DNA from: Conus ventricosus
Taxonomy: Eukaryota > Mollusca > Gastropoda > Neogastropoda > Conidae
NCBI GenBank assembly: GCA_018398815.1
Contig: CM031616.1
Location: 74,266,840-74,330,839 of the forward strand
Direction: 5' to 3'
DNA length: 64,000 bases
Below the pieces are notes generated by a model. The model was not told the origin of the DNA. It ran no database searches and worked only from the letters and a program-made list of their open reading frames with translations. A program made the translations under genes and the position numbers. Below are positions 1 to 11,152 of the stretch, in pieces. Within the stretch, counting starts at the first letter, position 1. Each line of letters opens with the position of its first letter.

Positions 1-520
1 GTTCGATTCCCATGGCGGAATCAAAGATGCACGAGCCCCCTATTATGGAAGGCTCAAGGATAATGAGGCAGACTTAACATCTCCCCCTCCCTTTCGCTCG
101 GTGGGCGATCCAAGGGAAGCAACTCCCTCTCAAGGGCTTGAATCTCGTTCGGCCCCAGTTGTTTCCCTTCCCCCACCTCGTGTCTCTGCCCTTTTGGTCA
201 GGACACTGGGTTTTGCCCTCTTTTCAGGGCGTCCCTCGGGGGACTGGTGCATCAGGTTCCCATTTTCCCGTTACTGCATCCTGTGTCCAGTTCAACTACG
301 TTCTACTGCACACAGTTCGATTCCCATGGCAGAATCGAAGATGCACGAGCCCCCTCTGACGCTGCTCAGAGGTGGGGTAATGAGGCAGACTTCTGGTCTG
401 CCTTCCCCTTTCTAAAACTCCCACCTCATGTTTCGGCCCCCCTCTGGGCAGAAAACGTGGTTTCGCCCTCATTTCAGGGCGTCCCTCAGGGGGCTGGCGC
501 ATCAGGCCCCCCCCCCCCCT
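1..520. repeat. Degenerate direct duplication in the 5' part of the DIRS-like element
   Basis: The segment beginning GTTCGATTCCCATGGC at 1 recurs at 316, with the same order of words after it (AGATGCACGAGCCCCC, then TAATGAGGCAGACTT at 61 and 379). A second shared block, TTTCAGGGCGTCCCTC, recurs near 221 and 472. The spacing differs between the two pairs (about 315 and 251 bases), so the copies have diverged by insertions and deletions. Short reading frames here have no recognisable domain. It probably belongs to the leader of the retrotransposon that follows. Confidence 0.6.
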
Positions 521-593
521 TTTTTTTTTTTACCGGTTGGCCCAGCAGCCATAGCAGCAGCCCCCCCTATCATGGGGTCAGGGCCACTTTGCC

Positions 594-969
594 TTGGGCG
601 CCATGGGCCCAACGCAGTATCCCCCGACCATGGGCTTTCCACAGCCCCCTGCTCCGGGGTTTCCCTGGTGGCCGGGTTTTATACCCAGCTCTCCACCAGT
701 GCAGGCCCTTTCCTCCCAGGCCCCTTCGGCCCTCCCGACAGCTGATCCCTTCCTAGGAGTGTCTGGGGGATCAGCCAGCCTGGGCCTGTCTGGACTTTCA
801 CAGCGCACCACTTTACCAAGGGCTGTCCCCCCCTCAGTGTGTGGCTCCGACCTGGTGGATTCGGTGTTGGAGGACGAGGGCCAGTCTCCTGGTTCTTATT
901 TCCTTCTGGGACTTGGTGGCCTTCCTGCTTCCCTTGTCCCGGAAGCGGTGTCGTCCTCACGGAGGTCAG

Positions 970-1004
<35 letters not shown>

Positions 1005-1560
1005 CCCTTCGGCAGCGGAACTCGCCCTGGGGTCTCACCCACTGGCGGCTAACCCTCCTGTCTTTAAGGAAGTCGGTAATGGTAGCCGACTGTATGAGGA
1101 GGGCCCAAATAAGTCAGGGGCATTGGGGCTCAGGACATCATGCTTGGCTCCATCCCTGATTTGCCTGGGGTGCTGGCGTGCAGAGGATTTCTCAAGCCAG
1201 AAAGGCTTCCGTATTGCCAAGGAGGCCATCTTGGTAAATGACACCATTCTCTCAACCCAAGGGACGACGGTCATTTGGACCCCGGGGATCTTAGACAAGC
1301 AAACCCAGCAGGGGTCGCCTCAGGCACGGCCGGCGGGTCCGAAAGCTCCCACGTCTCAGACGGACCACCCCCAATGACTTGCCCCCGACCTGGGCGCTTT
1401 ACCCCAGGGCTGTCCTGTGGGCAGTCTGTTCAGGCACCTCAATGCCTGGGACCGGCTTCCCGCAAGCCCTTGGGCTCTGCGGGTGATCAGGTCGGGGTTT
1501 CGTCTCCTTGGGGTGCGGTAAAGGCTCCTCTCATCCTTTCCCTCCTCCTCGGGATCTAGC
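594..1560 (+). pseudogene. Possible Gag-like region of a DIRS-type retrotransposon, broken
   Basis: A proline-, tryptophan- and glycine-rich open stretch (residues such as PGFPWWPGFIPSSPP) runs from 594 to about 960. It is interrupted by a poly-C run at about 970-1003 and then continues as short open stretches in changing frames. Position upstream of a DIRS-like reverse transcriptase suggests the structural Gag-like protein, but Gag proteins of this order evolve too fast to recognise by eye. The poly-C run and frame changes mean no intact product. It could also be plain non-coding leader. Confidence 0.35.
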
Positions 1561-1794
1561 GGCCTCTCAGGCCTTAGACCAAGAGGCCCTTTCGCTGTTA
1601 GCCAAGGGTGCACAGAGGAAGTCCTCTTCCATTCCTCTCCGGGCTTGTATGGCCGCATTTTTGTGGTTCCCAAAGCTTCTGGATGATGGGGACCGGTTTC
1701 TGACCTCTCGCCCGTGAACAGGTTTCTTATCGTCCTCCGTTTTCGGATGGAAACCCCCATGTCAATCCGCGATGCCATGCATCCCGGCGATCTG

Positions 1795-3210
1795 GGCGGT
1801 ATCCTTCGACCTGAAAGATGCGTACTTCCTTCTCTTGATCCGCCCAAGGGACAGGAAGTACTCCGCTTCATGTAGGGAAGCCGCGTTTTTCAGTTCAGGG
1901 CTCTTCCCTTTGGGCTAGCCCCGGCCCCTTGGGTTTTCACGAAGGTGGCCCGGGAAATTTGCTTGCATGTTCGGGAGAAAGGAATTCTTCGGAAGGCCTA
2001 TCTCGACGATTGGCTCCTTCTTGCCTCATCCAGCACTCTGTGCTCCCAGCAAGCCCTCCAGGTTTTATACCTCTGTCAGCAGCTGGGATTTGTTCGCAAC
2101 GAGGAGAAGTCCGATCTCATCCGTCGCAGCAGTTTCAGTTTCTGGGCATGTCCTTCCATACCACCAACTGGTGGGTCTCTCCAACCCCCCAACGCCTGGT
2201 TGCCTCCAGCACCTCTTGGCCCATCTCCTTTCCTTGGATCACGCCCCAGCCAGAAAGCTGGCCTCTCTTCTGGGTCTGATGGAGTCCTTGGCCCCCTTAG
2301 TGTCCCTCGGACGACTGCACAAACGCCGGTTTCAACGCCTCTTTCGCAAGCGTTGGTCTCAGGCGTTGCAGTCGTTGGGACCTTCGGTCCTTCTCGGTCA
2401 GTGGTTCCAATCATCGGTGGCCCGATGGCACTCCCAGTCTGGCTGGCGCAGGGGGTCCCCATCACACCCCCTCCTCCACAGGAGGACCTGTTCACGGACG
2501 CGTCCCAGTCCGGGTGGGGTGCCCACGTTAGCTCTCTGACGGCGGCCGGCAATGGTCCCCGGAGATGGGATCCTGGCATATCAATCGGCTAGATCTGGAA
2601 GCCGTGTTCCAAGCCCTGAAGGAGTTTCTTCCCTTCCTGAAGGGAAAACATGTTCTCCTCAACACCGACAACACGACTGTGGCGTGTTATATCAACAAGC
2701 AAGGGGGGGCGCGTTCTCACTCCTGTTCCGGAGGGCGGAACAGCTTCTCCTTTGGTGCGAGACACAATCAATCCGGATCTCGGCCAAGCACGTTCCCGGG
2801 AAGATCAACATTCTCGCGGACTCCCTCAGCAGGTCGCTCATGGTTCTTCCCTCGGAATGGACTCTCGTCCACTCAATCTTGGAACCTCTCTGGACTGTAT
2901 GGTTCAAACCACATGTAGACCTGTTCGCCACCGGGTCAACCACCGTCTCCAGCTGTATGTCTCCCCAGTTCCGGATCCGGCAGCGTGGGCTGTGGACGCC
3001 CTGTCCATCCCTTGGTCCGGACTGACGGGCTATGCCTTTCCCACGTTCCCCATTCTGGGAAAAGTTCCCCGCAAAGCAAGGGAAGACGCAGCCACGCTTA
3101 TTCTGGTGGCTCCACGCTGGCCGGCCCAAGCGTGGTTTCCAGAACTGTTGCACCTGTCTCACGTGCCTCCGATACCGCTCGCCTTCAAGGCAAAGTCCCT
3201 GTTTCAACCA
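1795..3210 (+). pseudogene. DIRS-like reverse transcriptase / RNase H, multiply frameshifted
   Basis: Reading along the + strand and changing frame, the order is reverse transcriptase then RNase H. At about 1799 the motif VSFDLKDAYF is visible (first catalytic Asp region), and at about 2002 YLDDWLLLA holds the YxDD box. RNase H follows: LFTDASQSGWGAH near 2490, SWHINRLDLEAV near 2572, NTDNTTVACYINKQGG near 2660 and KHVPGKINILADSLSR near 2790. Downstream, DLFAT and DPAAWAVDALSIPWSGL (about 2920-3030) are the linker typical of DIRS/Ngaro elements between RNase H and the recombinase. At least four frame changes are needed, so it is dead. This is a tyrosine-recombinase retrotransposon, not an integrase-bearing LTR element, because the YR domain lies next to it at 3750-4380. 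Confidence 0.8.
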
Positions 3211-3749
3211 CGGTCAGGCATTCCACACGGCAATCCAAACGGCTACATCTTCACGCCTGGCTACTGTGTGGGACGCGCTGTCTGCACAAGGCGCCTCCCC
3301 AGTGGTAATCGGCATTGTGGTACATGCCCACAGGTCAGGCACCAAACTAAAGTGTCTACAGTGTCCACTGCAATGGCTGGCTCTCTTGGTGCTCTAGCCA
3401 CGCAGTATCACCTCATTCTCCTTCTCAATGCCAATTGGCTAACTACCTAGTTTTCTCTTCATCGGGGGAAAGAACTTTCAGCCTCCTCTGTTAAGGTTCA
3501 CAGGGCGGCTATTTCTACCACTATCCGCCATTAGGGGGCCCCTCCTTCGGGGACGGCCCTCTTCTGCGGGATCTGGTCAGAGGAGCAGCCCTACAGGAGG
3601 CCCGTTGCCCCGCCGTACCCCGGCGTGGGATCTTTTCTTAGTCCTCTCCTCCCTCAGGCTCCCCCTTACGAGCCCATCCGAGAGTGTTCTCTGAAATTCC
3701 TTTCCTTCAAAACAGCCTTTCTCGTTTCCCTGGCCTCAGGGAGGCGCTG

Positions 3750-4380
3750 CAGTGAAGTCCACGCCCTTAGTGGCCTGCTGGGGACGTCGCCTCCGAACGG
3801 ATGACTCGATATCTCTTCGCCTCCTCCCAGAATTTTTTAGCGAAAACCAGTTGCCAGGTTCTCCTTCACCGACTATCTCCATTCTTCCTCTCACTTCTAT
3901 TCTCGCCCCAGACGACGAAGACCGCACTCTCTGTCCGTGCGCGCTCTGCGGGAGTATAGGAAACGCACGAAATCTTCTCACTCCAAGCAGCGCCACCTGT
4001 TTCTCTCTTACAACGAAGGTTATAAGGAGGACATCAGGCGCTCTTCAATCTCTCGATGGCTGAGAGAAGTCATTTAAAGCTGCGTGCGCGACACCTGAAG
4101 GGGATTTGGCTGTTTTCTCACCAAGACCTCATGAGATTAGGGCATGGGCATCTTCGCTGGCAGTAGCTCTTATTGCCAGCATTCAGAGCGTGTTAGATGC
4201 CGCATATTGGCGTTCCCCTGGCACCTTCATCCAATTCTGCCTGCGTGACTTTTCTCGTCTGCGCGATGATGGGTCTAGGGGCATCGCATCAGCTGTGGTG
4301 GCCCAACACTCATCTCCACCACACGCTCCGGCTCTTCTCGCTCCTCCAGGTGGTAACCAGGTGAGCCCTCCTTCCAGGTA
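3750..4380 (+). pseudogene. DIRS-like tyrosine recombinase, broken
   Basis: Two frames together give the recombinase of a DIRS element. FFSENQLPGSPSPT and APDDEDRTLCPC lie at about 3830-3945; a frame change then gives VRALREYRKRT and SISRWLREV; another gives HEIRAWASSLA, AAYWRSPGTFIQFCLRD and a final VVAQ (4120-4310). HEIR fits the HxxR part of the R-H-R-Y catalytic set. In relatives as I remember them the segment near the end reads FYLRD, with the nucleophilic Tyr; here it is FCLRD (codon TGC), so the nucleophile appears lost by a single A-to-G change. In such elements this enzyme inserts the circular DNA form. Confidence 0.65.
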
Positions 4381-4388
4381 GTGCTACT

Positions 4389-4490
4389 CTGCATTAGTGA
4401 GCCACGGTATAGTATGTGTAATTAAAAGGAAATTTTTATTCTAAAATTACGTTTAATCTAACATACTTACCGTGGCTCACGCAGAGGCCC
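4389..4490. repeat. DIRS-like internal/terminal inverted repeat, first arm
   Basis: GAGCCACGGTA near 4399 faces TACCGTGGCTC near 4470, so this block can itself fold back. The stretch from about 4426 to 4482 is the reverse complement of 4668-4723. DIRS elements carry inverted terminal repeats and an internal complementary region instead of LTRs, which fits a position just after the recombinase. Confidence 0.65.
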
Positions 4491-4663
4491 TCCCTACCTC
4501 CCCGCCTTCCTGGTTCCATCAGGAGTTCTCAGTCAGGGTTTGATATACCTCGGAAAGAGGATGGTTCTGAGCTGCGCAAGGCACGAGGCCCTTTCAAGGG
4601 TTTGTTGTCCGTACGGACTTTATTGTATACGAGGCAGGGATAGCAAATTGCTGCCGCTTATTG
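4491..4663. other. Non-coding spacer between DIRS inverted arms
   Basis: A 173-bp spacer between the two complementary arms. No reading frame or domain is seen. It likely corresponds to the part of the element between the internal complementary region and its terminal repeat. Confidence 0.4.
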
Positions 4664-4724
4664 CATTAGTGAGCCACGGTAAGTATGTTAGATTAAACGT
4701 AATTTTAGAATAAAAATTTCCTTT
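4664..4724. repeat. DIRS-like terminal inverted repeat, second arm (probable 3' end)
   Basis: GCATTAGTGAGCCACGGTA occurs at about 4664 and also, in the same orientation, near 4391. The following stretch up to about 4723 is the inverted copy of 4426-4482. It is the last recognisable part of the retrotransposon, so the right end is placed at about 4724. Confidence 0.6.
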
Positions 4725-5112
4725 ATCACAGACTGTCCCATTAAATGGAAGAGGATTATAGTTTAGCTGTTTCCCTTTATGCAAACAACTAATAAGTCTC
4801 ACAGACTGATTCTTTTATCACTTTCCTGTGCATTGGTATGGAAATGTGTCGGTTTCCAGCTAGTAATTACTCATGAGTACACAGTTATGTATACACGCAC
4901 ATATACATTAGCGCGCGCGCCACACATAGTGATTGATCCCTGTGTCGGTGTGTGTGTGCTCATATGGATTACATGTGTGTTGTTTTTTGAATGTGCGTGC
5001 ACATGTATTGCGTGTGTGCGTGCACACGCATGTGTATGGGTATGCATGTTTTTGAGAGAGAGAGAGAGAACGAAACCTGTTCGCTTCGTATGGAGCACAG
5101 CATTCTACCGTG

Positions 5113-5367
5113 TTAACCTTTCTACCCCCGTTCCGCCCTATCCGCCCGACCCCTCAGGCTCCTGATCCGCCCTATACCGCCCGTTCGTCAGTAGGGTGAT
5201 TGTCTCGGTGTGCCTTCCGTATTTGGGTTGACTACAGTAATAAGACAAACCGGTCGTTATCCGGGCCTTTCACACCTTTCTCGCGCCATTTGCAAGAGCG
5301 GTTCGTGGCTGTTTTGATTTTTTATCGATTATTTTGGTCATCCCATCGACTTCCGACTACGAGCAAA
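5113..5367 (+). other. Region 5' of the piggyBac coding region, with a candidate TTAA end
   Basis: TTAA at about 5113 is followed by CCTTTCTACCCCCGTTCC. piggyBac elements insert at TTAA and their ends begin with C-rich inverted repeats, so this is a candidate left end. I could not find the matching inverted copy downstream, so the right end is undetermined or lost. A short GAGA run and GT-rich sequence lie just upstream (4900-5080). Confidence 0.3.
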
Positions 5368-7126
5368 ATGTCGCACTCTGACAGTGATAGTGACATGAGC
5401 TTGACTGTGGACCAAATGTTCAATATGAATGTGTTGCCGACCGATAATAACGACTGGAATGAATCGGACATTGATCTCGACTCTGCAGACAGCGACAGTG
5501 ACTATGAAGTTGCAGAAGGAGTGAATGCGAGTAGTGACAGTGACTCGGACTCGGACATAGGCGACGCAGGTGACGCAGGTGCTACTGATGTCGGTGGATG
5601 TGCACAGTCATCGCAGTGGTCAAACGACGACTTTCGGACTGAAGTTCGTGTGTTTGATGCATACAGGGGCCCCCCACGTCCACAAGTGAATCTTCGAACA
5701 CCTTTTGATTATTTTTCACTTTGTTTTTCCTTTGGACGCATTCCATCTCATGGCAGGGAAACCAACCTGTATCAAGACAAACACTCGTGGCTGCTGGTCT
5801 TCCTGAGGATAAGTTTGAGCCAACCACTGTGGATGAAATCAGAGCTTTTGTTGGTCTTCTCATGTTTATGAACATGGCCCCTGTTCCTCATCGTGATTTT
5901 TATTGGAAAGATTCTTCTCCTTTCTTCAATCCTTGGGTGTCAAGTGTCATGTCGAAGAACAGGTTTGAACAGCTGAACCAGTATTTCACCTCGCTGATAC
6001 CACTCAGTTTGTTCCCAGAGGTCAGGCTGGGTATGACCCCCTGTTCAAAGTCAGACCTCTCATATTCATGACACAAGAATGTTTTGCTATGCAGTTTCTA
6101 CCTGGGCAAAACATCACAGTAGATGAGGCAATGATCAAGTTCAAGGGTCGTTGTGGTTTTCTGCAGTACTTGCCTGCAAAACCAACGAAGTGGGGCCTCA
6201 AGGTGTGGGCTTTGTGTGATGCCGATTCTTTTTATATGCTGAATTATTCAGTATATACTGGGAAGACCAATGATGTGCCTGCTGGGACAGGTGATGCCCT
6301 AGGGGATCGTGTTGTCAAACACTTGTCAGAACCCCATTATTTCAAGTGGCACACCATCTACTTGATAATTAATTTCACGTCAGTCCCCCTCATTCAGTAT
6401 CTGTTTCAGAAGAAAACCTGGCATGTGGACTGTGCGAAATAACAGGAAGGGTCTGCCACAGGATATGAAGCCAGCAAAATGGTCAAAAAGTCTGGGACAC
6501 AAAGCGCTGGTTCGTGAGATGGCTATGGTGATTTGAAGGGCAAGCTTCAGGCTGTTGCTGGTTTGACCGTCGTAAGGTCACCCTTCTTACTTCTGTCCAT
6601 GATGGAACCGATGGAGAGCTTGTCAGAAAGTGCAGGGGGTGTTGAAAAAGCCAGGTATTCTAGGCCCCGGCTGTTGCTGATTACACCAAGAACTACAACG
6701 TGTTGACAAGCATGATCAATTGCGATCATATTATTGTTCAAGCAGAAATTCTGAAGTGGTGGAAATATGTGTTCTTCTCTGCCTGGACACTGCTGCAGTA
6801 AATGCCTTTTGTAATCTACAAAAACTCTGCAGATGCCCCACTGAAACTGTCATGTGGATTTTCACACTGAGATTGTCATGGGCATGTGAATGGTTTCAAG
6901 GGTCGAAAACGATCGGCCGTCCCTCGTTCATGACAATCCAACAAGCACAAACAACTCCTTCCAAAATCCAGTCTGCCAGAGGCAAGAGGACTGTGTCTGT
7001 TGCAAGAAGGAAGGCAGGAAAACCCCAGCAGGCAATGCCATCCAGTCAACACATGAGTGTGTGATGTGTAAGGTGGCTTTGTGCAAGGATCGTGGCTGCT
7101 TTTTTTCTTTTCACCAGCATGAGTAG
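5368..7126 (+). pseudogene. piggyBac-family transposase (PGBD4-like), degenerate
   Basis: The start at 5368 (AAAATGTCG) gives an acidic Ser/Asp-rich N-terminus (SDSDSDMS, SDSDSDYEV), usual for PGBD proteins. After a frame change near 5720 come EIRAFVGLLMFMNM and FFNPWVSSVMSKNRFEQL. Another change gives the DDE core start, ITVDEAMIKFKG and KWGLKVWALCD (about 6110-6215). The second catalytic block is damaged (LIINFTSVPL where the family has an Asp-Asn-Phe-type motif). CGTVRNNRKGLP is readable in another frame near 6430. The third block (NYNVLTSMINCDH, near 6692) has Asn where the family usually has the catalytic Asp. The protein ends with a cysteine-rich zinc ribbon: CVCCKKEGRK and CVMCKVALCKDRGCF (7000-7110), the usual piggyBac C-terminal domain. 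At least four frame breaks and changed catalytic positions make it inactive. Confidence 0.85.
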
Positions 7127-8800
7127 GTTCCTACACACTCATTCCTAGCAGTACACCTGATACTTGACTAAATCAGGACTGGACTTTGTCATTTTGTTTT
7201 GTACAGACTGTTTTTGGGTTGACTAAATATTGAAAGTGCCACATACAAAAGTACTGGAAATTTGTGCATGTAAGAAAAGTGCACAACGGAAAGAAAATTT
7301 CATGTCGGTGATCTGTGTGTGACAAAAGTGATCAAAAGCAAGAACATTTCCAGTGACTGTGTTGTTTGTGTGTGATCACATTTTGGATTATATAATTCAT
7401 TACATCTGGAACCATATGGTGAGTACAACAAAAATATTTGAGTGTTGTTTTGTGTTGTGATGCCTGCCTCTCTTCCTTCCTACTAACACCTGTATATAGT
7501 TAGAAATATTATCAGCCATAGGAATTATTTTTCTCACAAACACAAACTAACTCATGCAGATCAACAAGCATGCACTCCAATACAATTTCAGTAAATATGG
7601 TATGATTTTGACTTCTTATTTTTTTTATTTTATTTTTTTCCTGCTATGTAACTGCTATGTGACTTAAAATGCGTCACAAAAATTTCGCGTATATTCCTAG
7701 CTACCTGTGTAACTACTAACACCTCACAACACCCATCAGTTCTTTTCAGGATGGTGAACCTGACCACTTGCCACCAAAAAGGTAGGTGTTATAAAGTTGA
7801 TGGGTGTTGTATTGCCTGTCTGTCACCTATTTTCACTGACGTAGGTGTTTTTCCAGGTAAAATCAGGTGTGTGAGTGTTGAGCCATGAAAATATTTTCAC
7901 ATCCCCTCAAAATAACAAGTGCAAACCAAAGTTCAGCTTCCATAGATTTTTGCTGAAAATTTTGAAGTCTTTTTATCCATTAGTTTATTTTTTTACAATT
8001 TTTTAAAGTCAGTACCCCAATTCGGGCAGCAAATTCCAATATAAACTTAGTAGTCTGGGCGAATTCTGTCATACGAAACACAGGACAATGAAGGTTAAGC
8101 GGACACAGGCCGTTAATGTCGGACACGGAACGGCTTACTAAGCTGACAACGAACACGATTTTTTACCACCTAACCACCCCTTCCAGTGGCTTGCTGCCAA
8201 TATATGACTTTGATAACTTAATAGGTGACGTTAAAAACTTTCCTGTGAACAATCGTTAGAGCAGAAAAAAGCATCCAAAAGACCAAAATTTAAGTTTTGA
8301 TTTTGTCAACAAACCCCAAAATGCTTGATTTTAACTCATCTCAAAGAAGCAACATTTTTTCCATTTCACACTGACGACAAAAGCAATACGCACGCTGGTA
8401 GTGATTGGTCTGAAGCGGGGCACTATATTTGGGCCAACGGCCTGTGGAAAATCTATGTTTTCTGCGTCTAAGAGAAGCTAAAACGGGGGAAATCGACTGC
8501 CTGTTTACTGCCTTTCTGTCTGTGCTCTCAACAGCAGTAACCCTATCCTTCTGTTTTGTGGAAGAATTACTTTTTGACCATGCAGCATTGCACATTGGTC
8601 AATGTAACTCTCTCTTTAGGGTAAGTTAAGTGCCCTGCAAGTGCAAAAAGAAGCAAGTTAAGGGAAGGGTGATTTTATAGATTTTTTTACAAGTTTGGGT
8701 TATTCTGGGGGAAATAGGAAAAAATTATCTTTCTCATATATATGAAAATGTATGCTGTTAAAAATTTTTTTTTTACAGTATTTCAATTTTCAAGATACCG
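7127..8800. other. No gene recognised; AT-rich non-coding sequence
   Basis: Only short open stretches without recognisable domains are present. The first part may be the 3' flank of the piggyBac element. I see no promoter, RNA gene or tandem array. Confidence 0.5.
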
Positions 8801-8807
8801 TTTTCAA

Positions 8808-9668
8808 GGTTCCGCTAGACTATAGACTTTTTTCCGGTACTTGGTACCGACAACAACAAAAATTTCCGGTACAAGTCTTAAATCAGCCGGTACCGCGCTT
8901 GGCTGCCTGCCATGCACTACACACTCACCGCGAAATTTTGGTCACGCGAACGGGGATAGCGAGCGGGCCCAAACCGCACGGATAGCACATAACAGGTTTC
9001 ATGAAAAGCCTTTATCAACTGAAAACCAACAGAAAAGTCCGACGGAGAGAGTAACAAGGGAAAAAATCATAAATGAAACAAAAAACAAAAAAAAACAAAA
9101 CAACCAACCAAAACGTAACTTTAAAGAAAAACAAACAAACAAACAAACAAAACAAACTTGTTAACAAACTTCTCCATTACCTAATCCACAAAGTGCGAAA
9201 GAATTCCATCAGTGTTCGTCATCGAACCATGCAGTTACTCAAAGTGATGTTGGAAACAGCGACAGTCATTGGAAAACTGGGTCGGGGATTCCGCAAGTTC
9301 AATCCAGGGCGACTGTCAGCATGACACGCACACACGAAACTTTGGCTACACCTAGGGAACCTGGGTTCTCAAAGAAAAATGGAACCGTCCATTTTGACGC
9401 GAGTGCTGTAGTAATCAGCGCTGTCCATTGAAAAAAAAAGGGGGGCAAAGGTCCTGGGACTGAAAGGAAGGAAGAGGAGTGGCTTATTTCCTGCCTGCCA
9501 TCCCCGCTCACCCCGCTGACAGGCGGAGAGACAGACAGTGCAGGGATAGAGGAGAGTCAAAGCGCTCAGATGTTCTGCCGGTACACGGTACCGGCGGCTT
9601 TTATTTTTTTTCGGTACAAGGCAAATATTTACCGGTAAAAACCGGCATATGCCGGTCTAACGGATCCT
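8808..9668. mobile_element. Candidate small non-autonomous DNA element with imperfect inverted ends
   Basis: The left end (CCGCTAGAC at about 8812, then CCGGTACTTGGTACCG and later CCGGTACAAG and GCCGGTACCGCG) resembles the reverse complement of the right end (CCGTTAGACC, then GCCTTGTACCG and GCCGCCGGTACCG, ending near 9668). The arms are about 80 bp and imperfect. The interior holds A-rich repeats (AAACAAACAAAC near 9130) and no protein domain. I could not define a target duplication, so the ends are approximate. Confidence 0.3.
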
Positions 9669-10006
9669 CTGGTTTTGGAATGGTGTGTTTACTTGTCCTT
9701 AAAGATGAAGTTCAGAATGGTACAGGATATTTTTTTTAAATGGTGATAAGCATTATGATTTTTAAATAACCTTTGACTCTAAGCTTTCTTTTTCTTTTCT
9801 CATTTAATTTTTTATTTTTTTTTAAACAAAAGTGAGACCTGGACAGCTGTTTTTTCAAAATGCTCACATGTTTTAAGATACACTGTAATGCAGTGATTCC
9901 CCAGTGTCTCTGGTTGTTTCAAGTCATGCAGCTGGTTCATTCAAACCTGTTCCAAGTCTGACATCGAGGTGCTTAATGTGGTGGTTCTTTCCAAACCTGT
10001 TTCAAG
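9669..10006. other. No gene recognised; T-rich sequence leading into the 58-bp array
   Basis: The last 100 bases contain diverged half-units of the following minisatellite (AAACCTGTTTCAAGTGGGAC, AACAAGGTGTTGAATG), so the array fades out on its left side. Nothing else is recognised. Confidence 0.5.
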
Positions 10007-11013
10007 TGGGACAACAAGGTGTTGAATGTGGTTGCAGAATGAGGTCTACAATGTTCAGGGTATGTGTCACTGTGTGACAACAGGGTGTTGACTGGTTGCA
10101 GAATGACGTCTCAATGTTCAGGTTATGTTTGTGACAACAACTGGTTGCAGAATGACGTCTACAGTGTTCAGGGTATGTGTGACAACATGGTGTTTATTGT
10201 GGTTGCCAAATGACGTCTGCAATGTTCAGGGTATGTGTGTGACAACAGGATGTTGACTGGTTGCAGAATGACGTCTACAATGTTCAGGGCATGTGTGTGA
10301 CAACAGGATGTTGACTGGTTGCAGAATGACGTCTACAATGTTCAGGGCATGTGTGTGACAACAGGGTGTTGACTGGTTGCAGAATGATGTCTTCAATGTT
10401 CAGGGCATGTGTGCGGCAACAGGGTGTTGACTGGTTGCAGAATGACGTCTACAATGTTCAGGGCATGTGTGTGACAACAGGGTGTTGACTGGTTGCAGAA
10501 TGACGTCTACAATGTTCAGGGCATGTGTGTGACAACAGGGTGTTGACTGGTTGCAGAATGACGTCTACAATGTTCAGGGCATGTGTGTGACAACAGGGTG
10601 TTGACTGGTTGCAGAATGACGTCTACAATGTTCAGGGTATGTGTGTGACAACAGGGTGTTGACTGGTTGCAGAATGACGTCTACAATGTTCAGGGTATGT
10701 GTGTGACAACAGGGTGTTGACTGGTTGCAGAATGACATCTACAATGTTCAGGGTATGTGTGACAACAGGGTGTTGACTGGTTGCAGAATGACGTCTATAG
10801 TGTTCAGGGTATGTGTGACAACAGGGTGTTGACTGGTTGCAGAATGACGTCTACAGTGTTCAGGGTATGTGTGTGACAACAGGGTGTTGACTGGTTGCAG
10901 AATGATGTCTACAATGTTCAGGGTATGTGTGTGATAACAGGATGTTAACTGGTTGCAGAATGTCTACAATGTTCAGGGTATGTGTGTGACAACAGGGTGT
11001 TGACTGGTTGCAG
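10007..11013 (+). repeat. 58-bp minisatellite copying the splice acceptor and start of the next exon
   Basis: About 17 tandem units read TGACTGGTTGCAGAATGACG, TCTACAATGTTCAGGG, then (C or T)ATGTGTGTGACAACAGGGTG. The last unit runs straight into the exon at 11014: GGTTGCAG is the exon's acceptor and AATGACGTCTAC begins the exon. Each unit therefore carries an acceptor-like GGTTGCAG plus 27 nt matching the exon start, then intron-like sequence. Units with GGGTATGT also carry a donor-like site; others have GGGCATGT. One unit near 10201 has GGTTGCCA, with a broken acceptor. The array lies in the CNOT4-like intron. Confidence 0.9.
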
Positions 11014-11152
11014 AATGACGTCTACAATGTTCAGGGCATGCAGGAGGCGCTGCGCTCCATGCTGCCCAATGTCAACATCAGCTTTGGTTCACCACCACAA
11101 CAGCTCCAGCATCCTCCCCCACCCCCGCCAGGGGTCTCGCATCCTTCCTCAG
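11014..11152 (+). CDS. CNOT4: CNOT4-like, internal exon (LPNVNISFG motif)
   Basis: The exon begins after GGTTGCAG and ends at CTCAG before GTCAGT; 139 nt, starting in phase 0 and ending with one base of the next codon. It reads NDVYNVQGMQEALRSMLPNV, then NISFGSPPQQLQHPPPP. The segment ALRSMLPNVNISFG matches what I remember of the C-terminal conserved patch of CNOT4 (LRALLPNININFG in vertebrates), followed by a low-complexity Pro/Gln stretch. CNOT4 is the RING E3 ubiquitin ligase linked to the CCR4-NOT deadenylation complex; RING and RRM domains are N-terminal and would lie upstream of this window. The next exon's SDPAI motif supports the call. Only the C-terminal, mostly disordered part is visible, so identity is likely rather than proven. 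Confidence 0.6.

Noticed and set aside
247..756. Overlapping proline-rich frames at the window start
   Set aside because: C-rich sequence of a decayed retrotransposon leader; overlapping frames on both strands are equally long and none has a domain.
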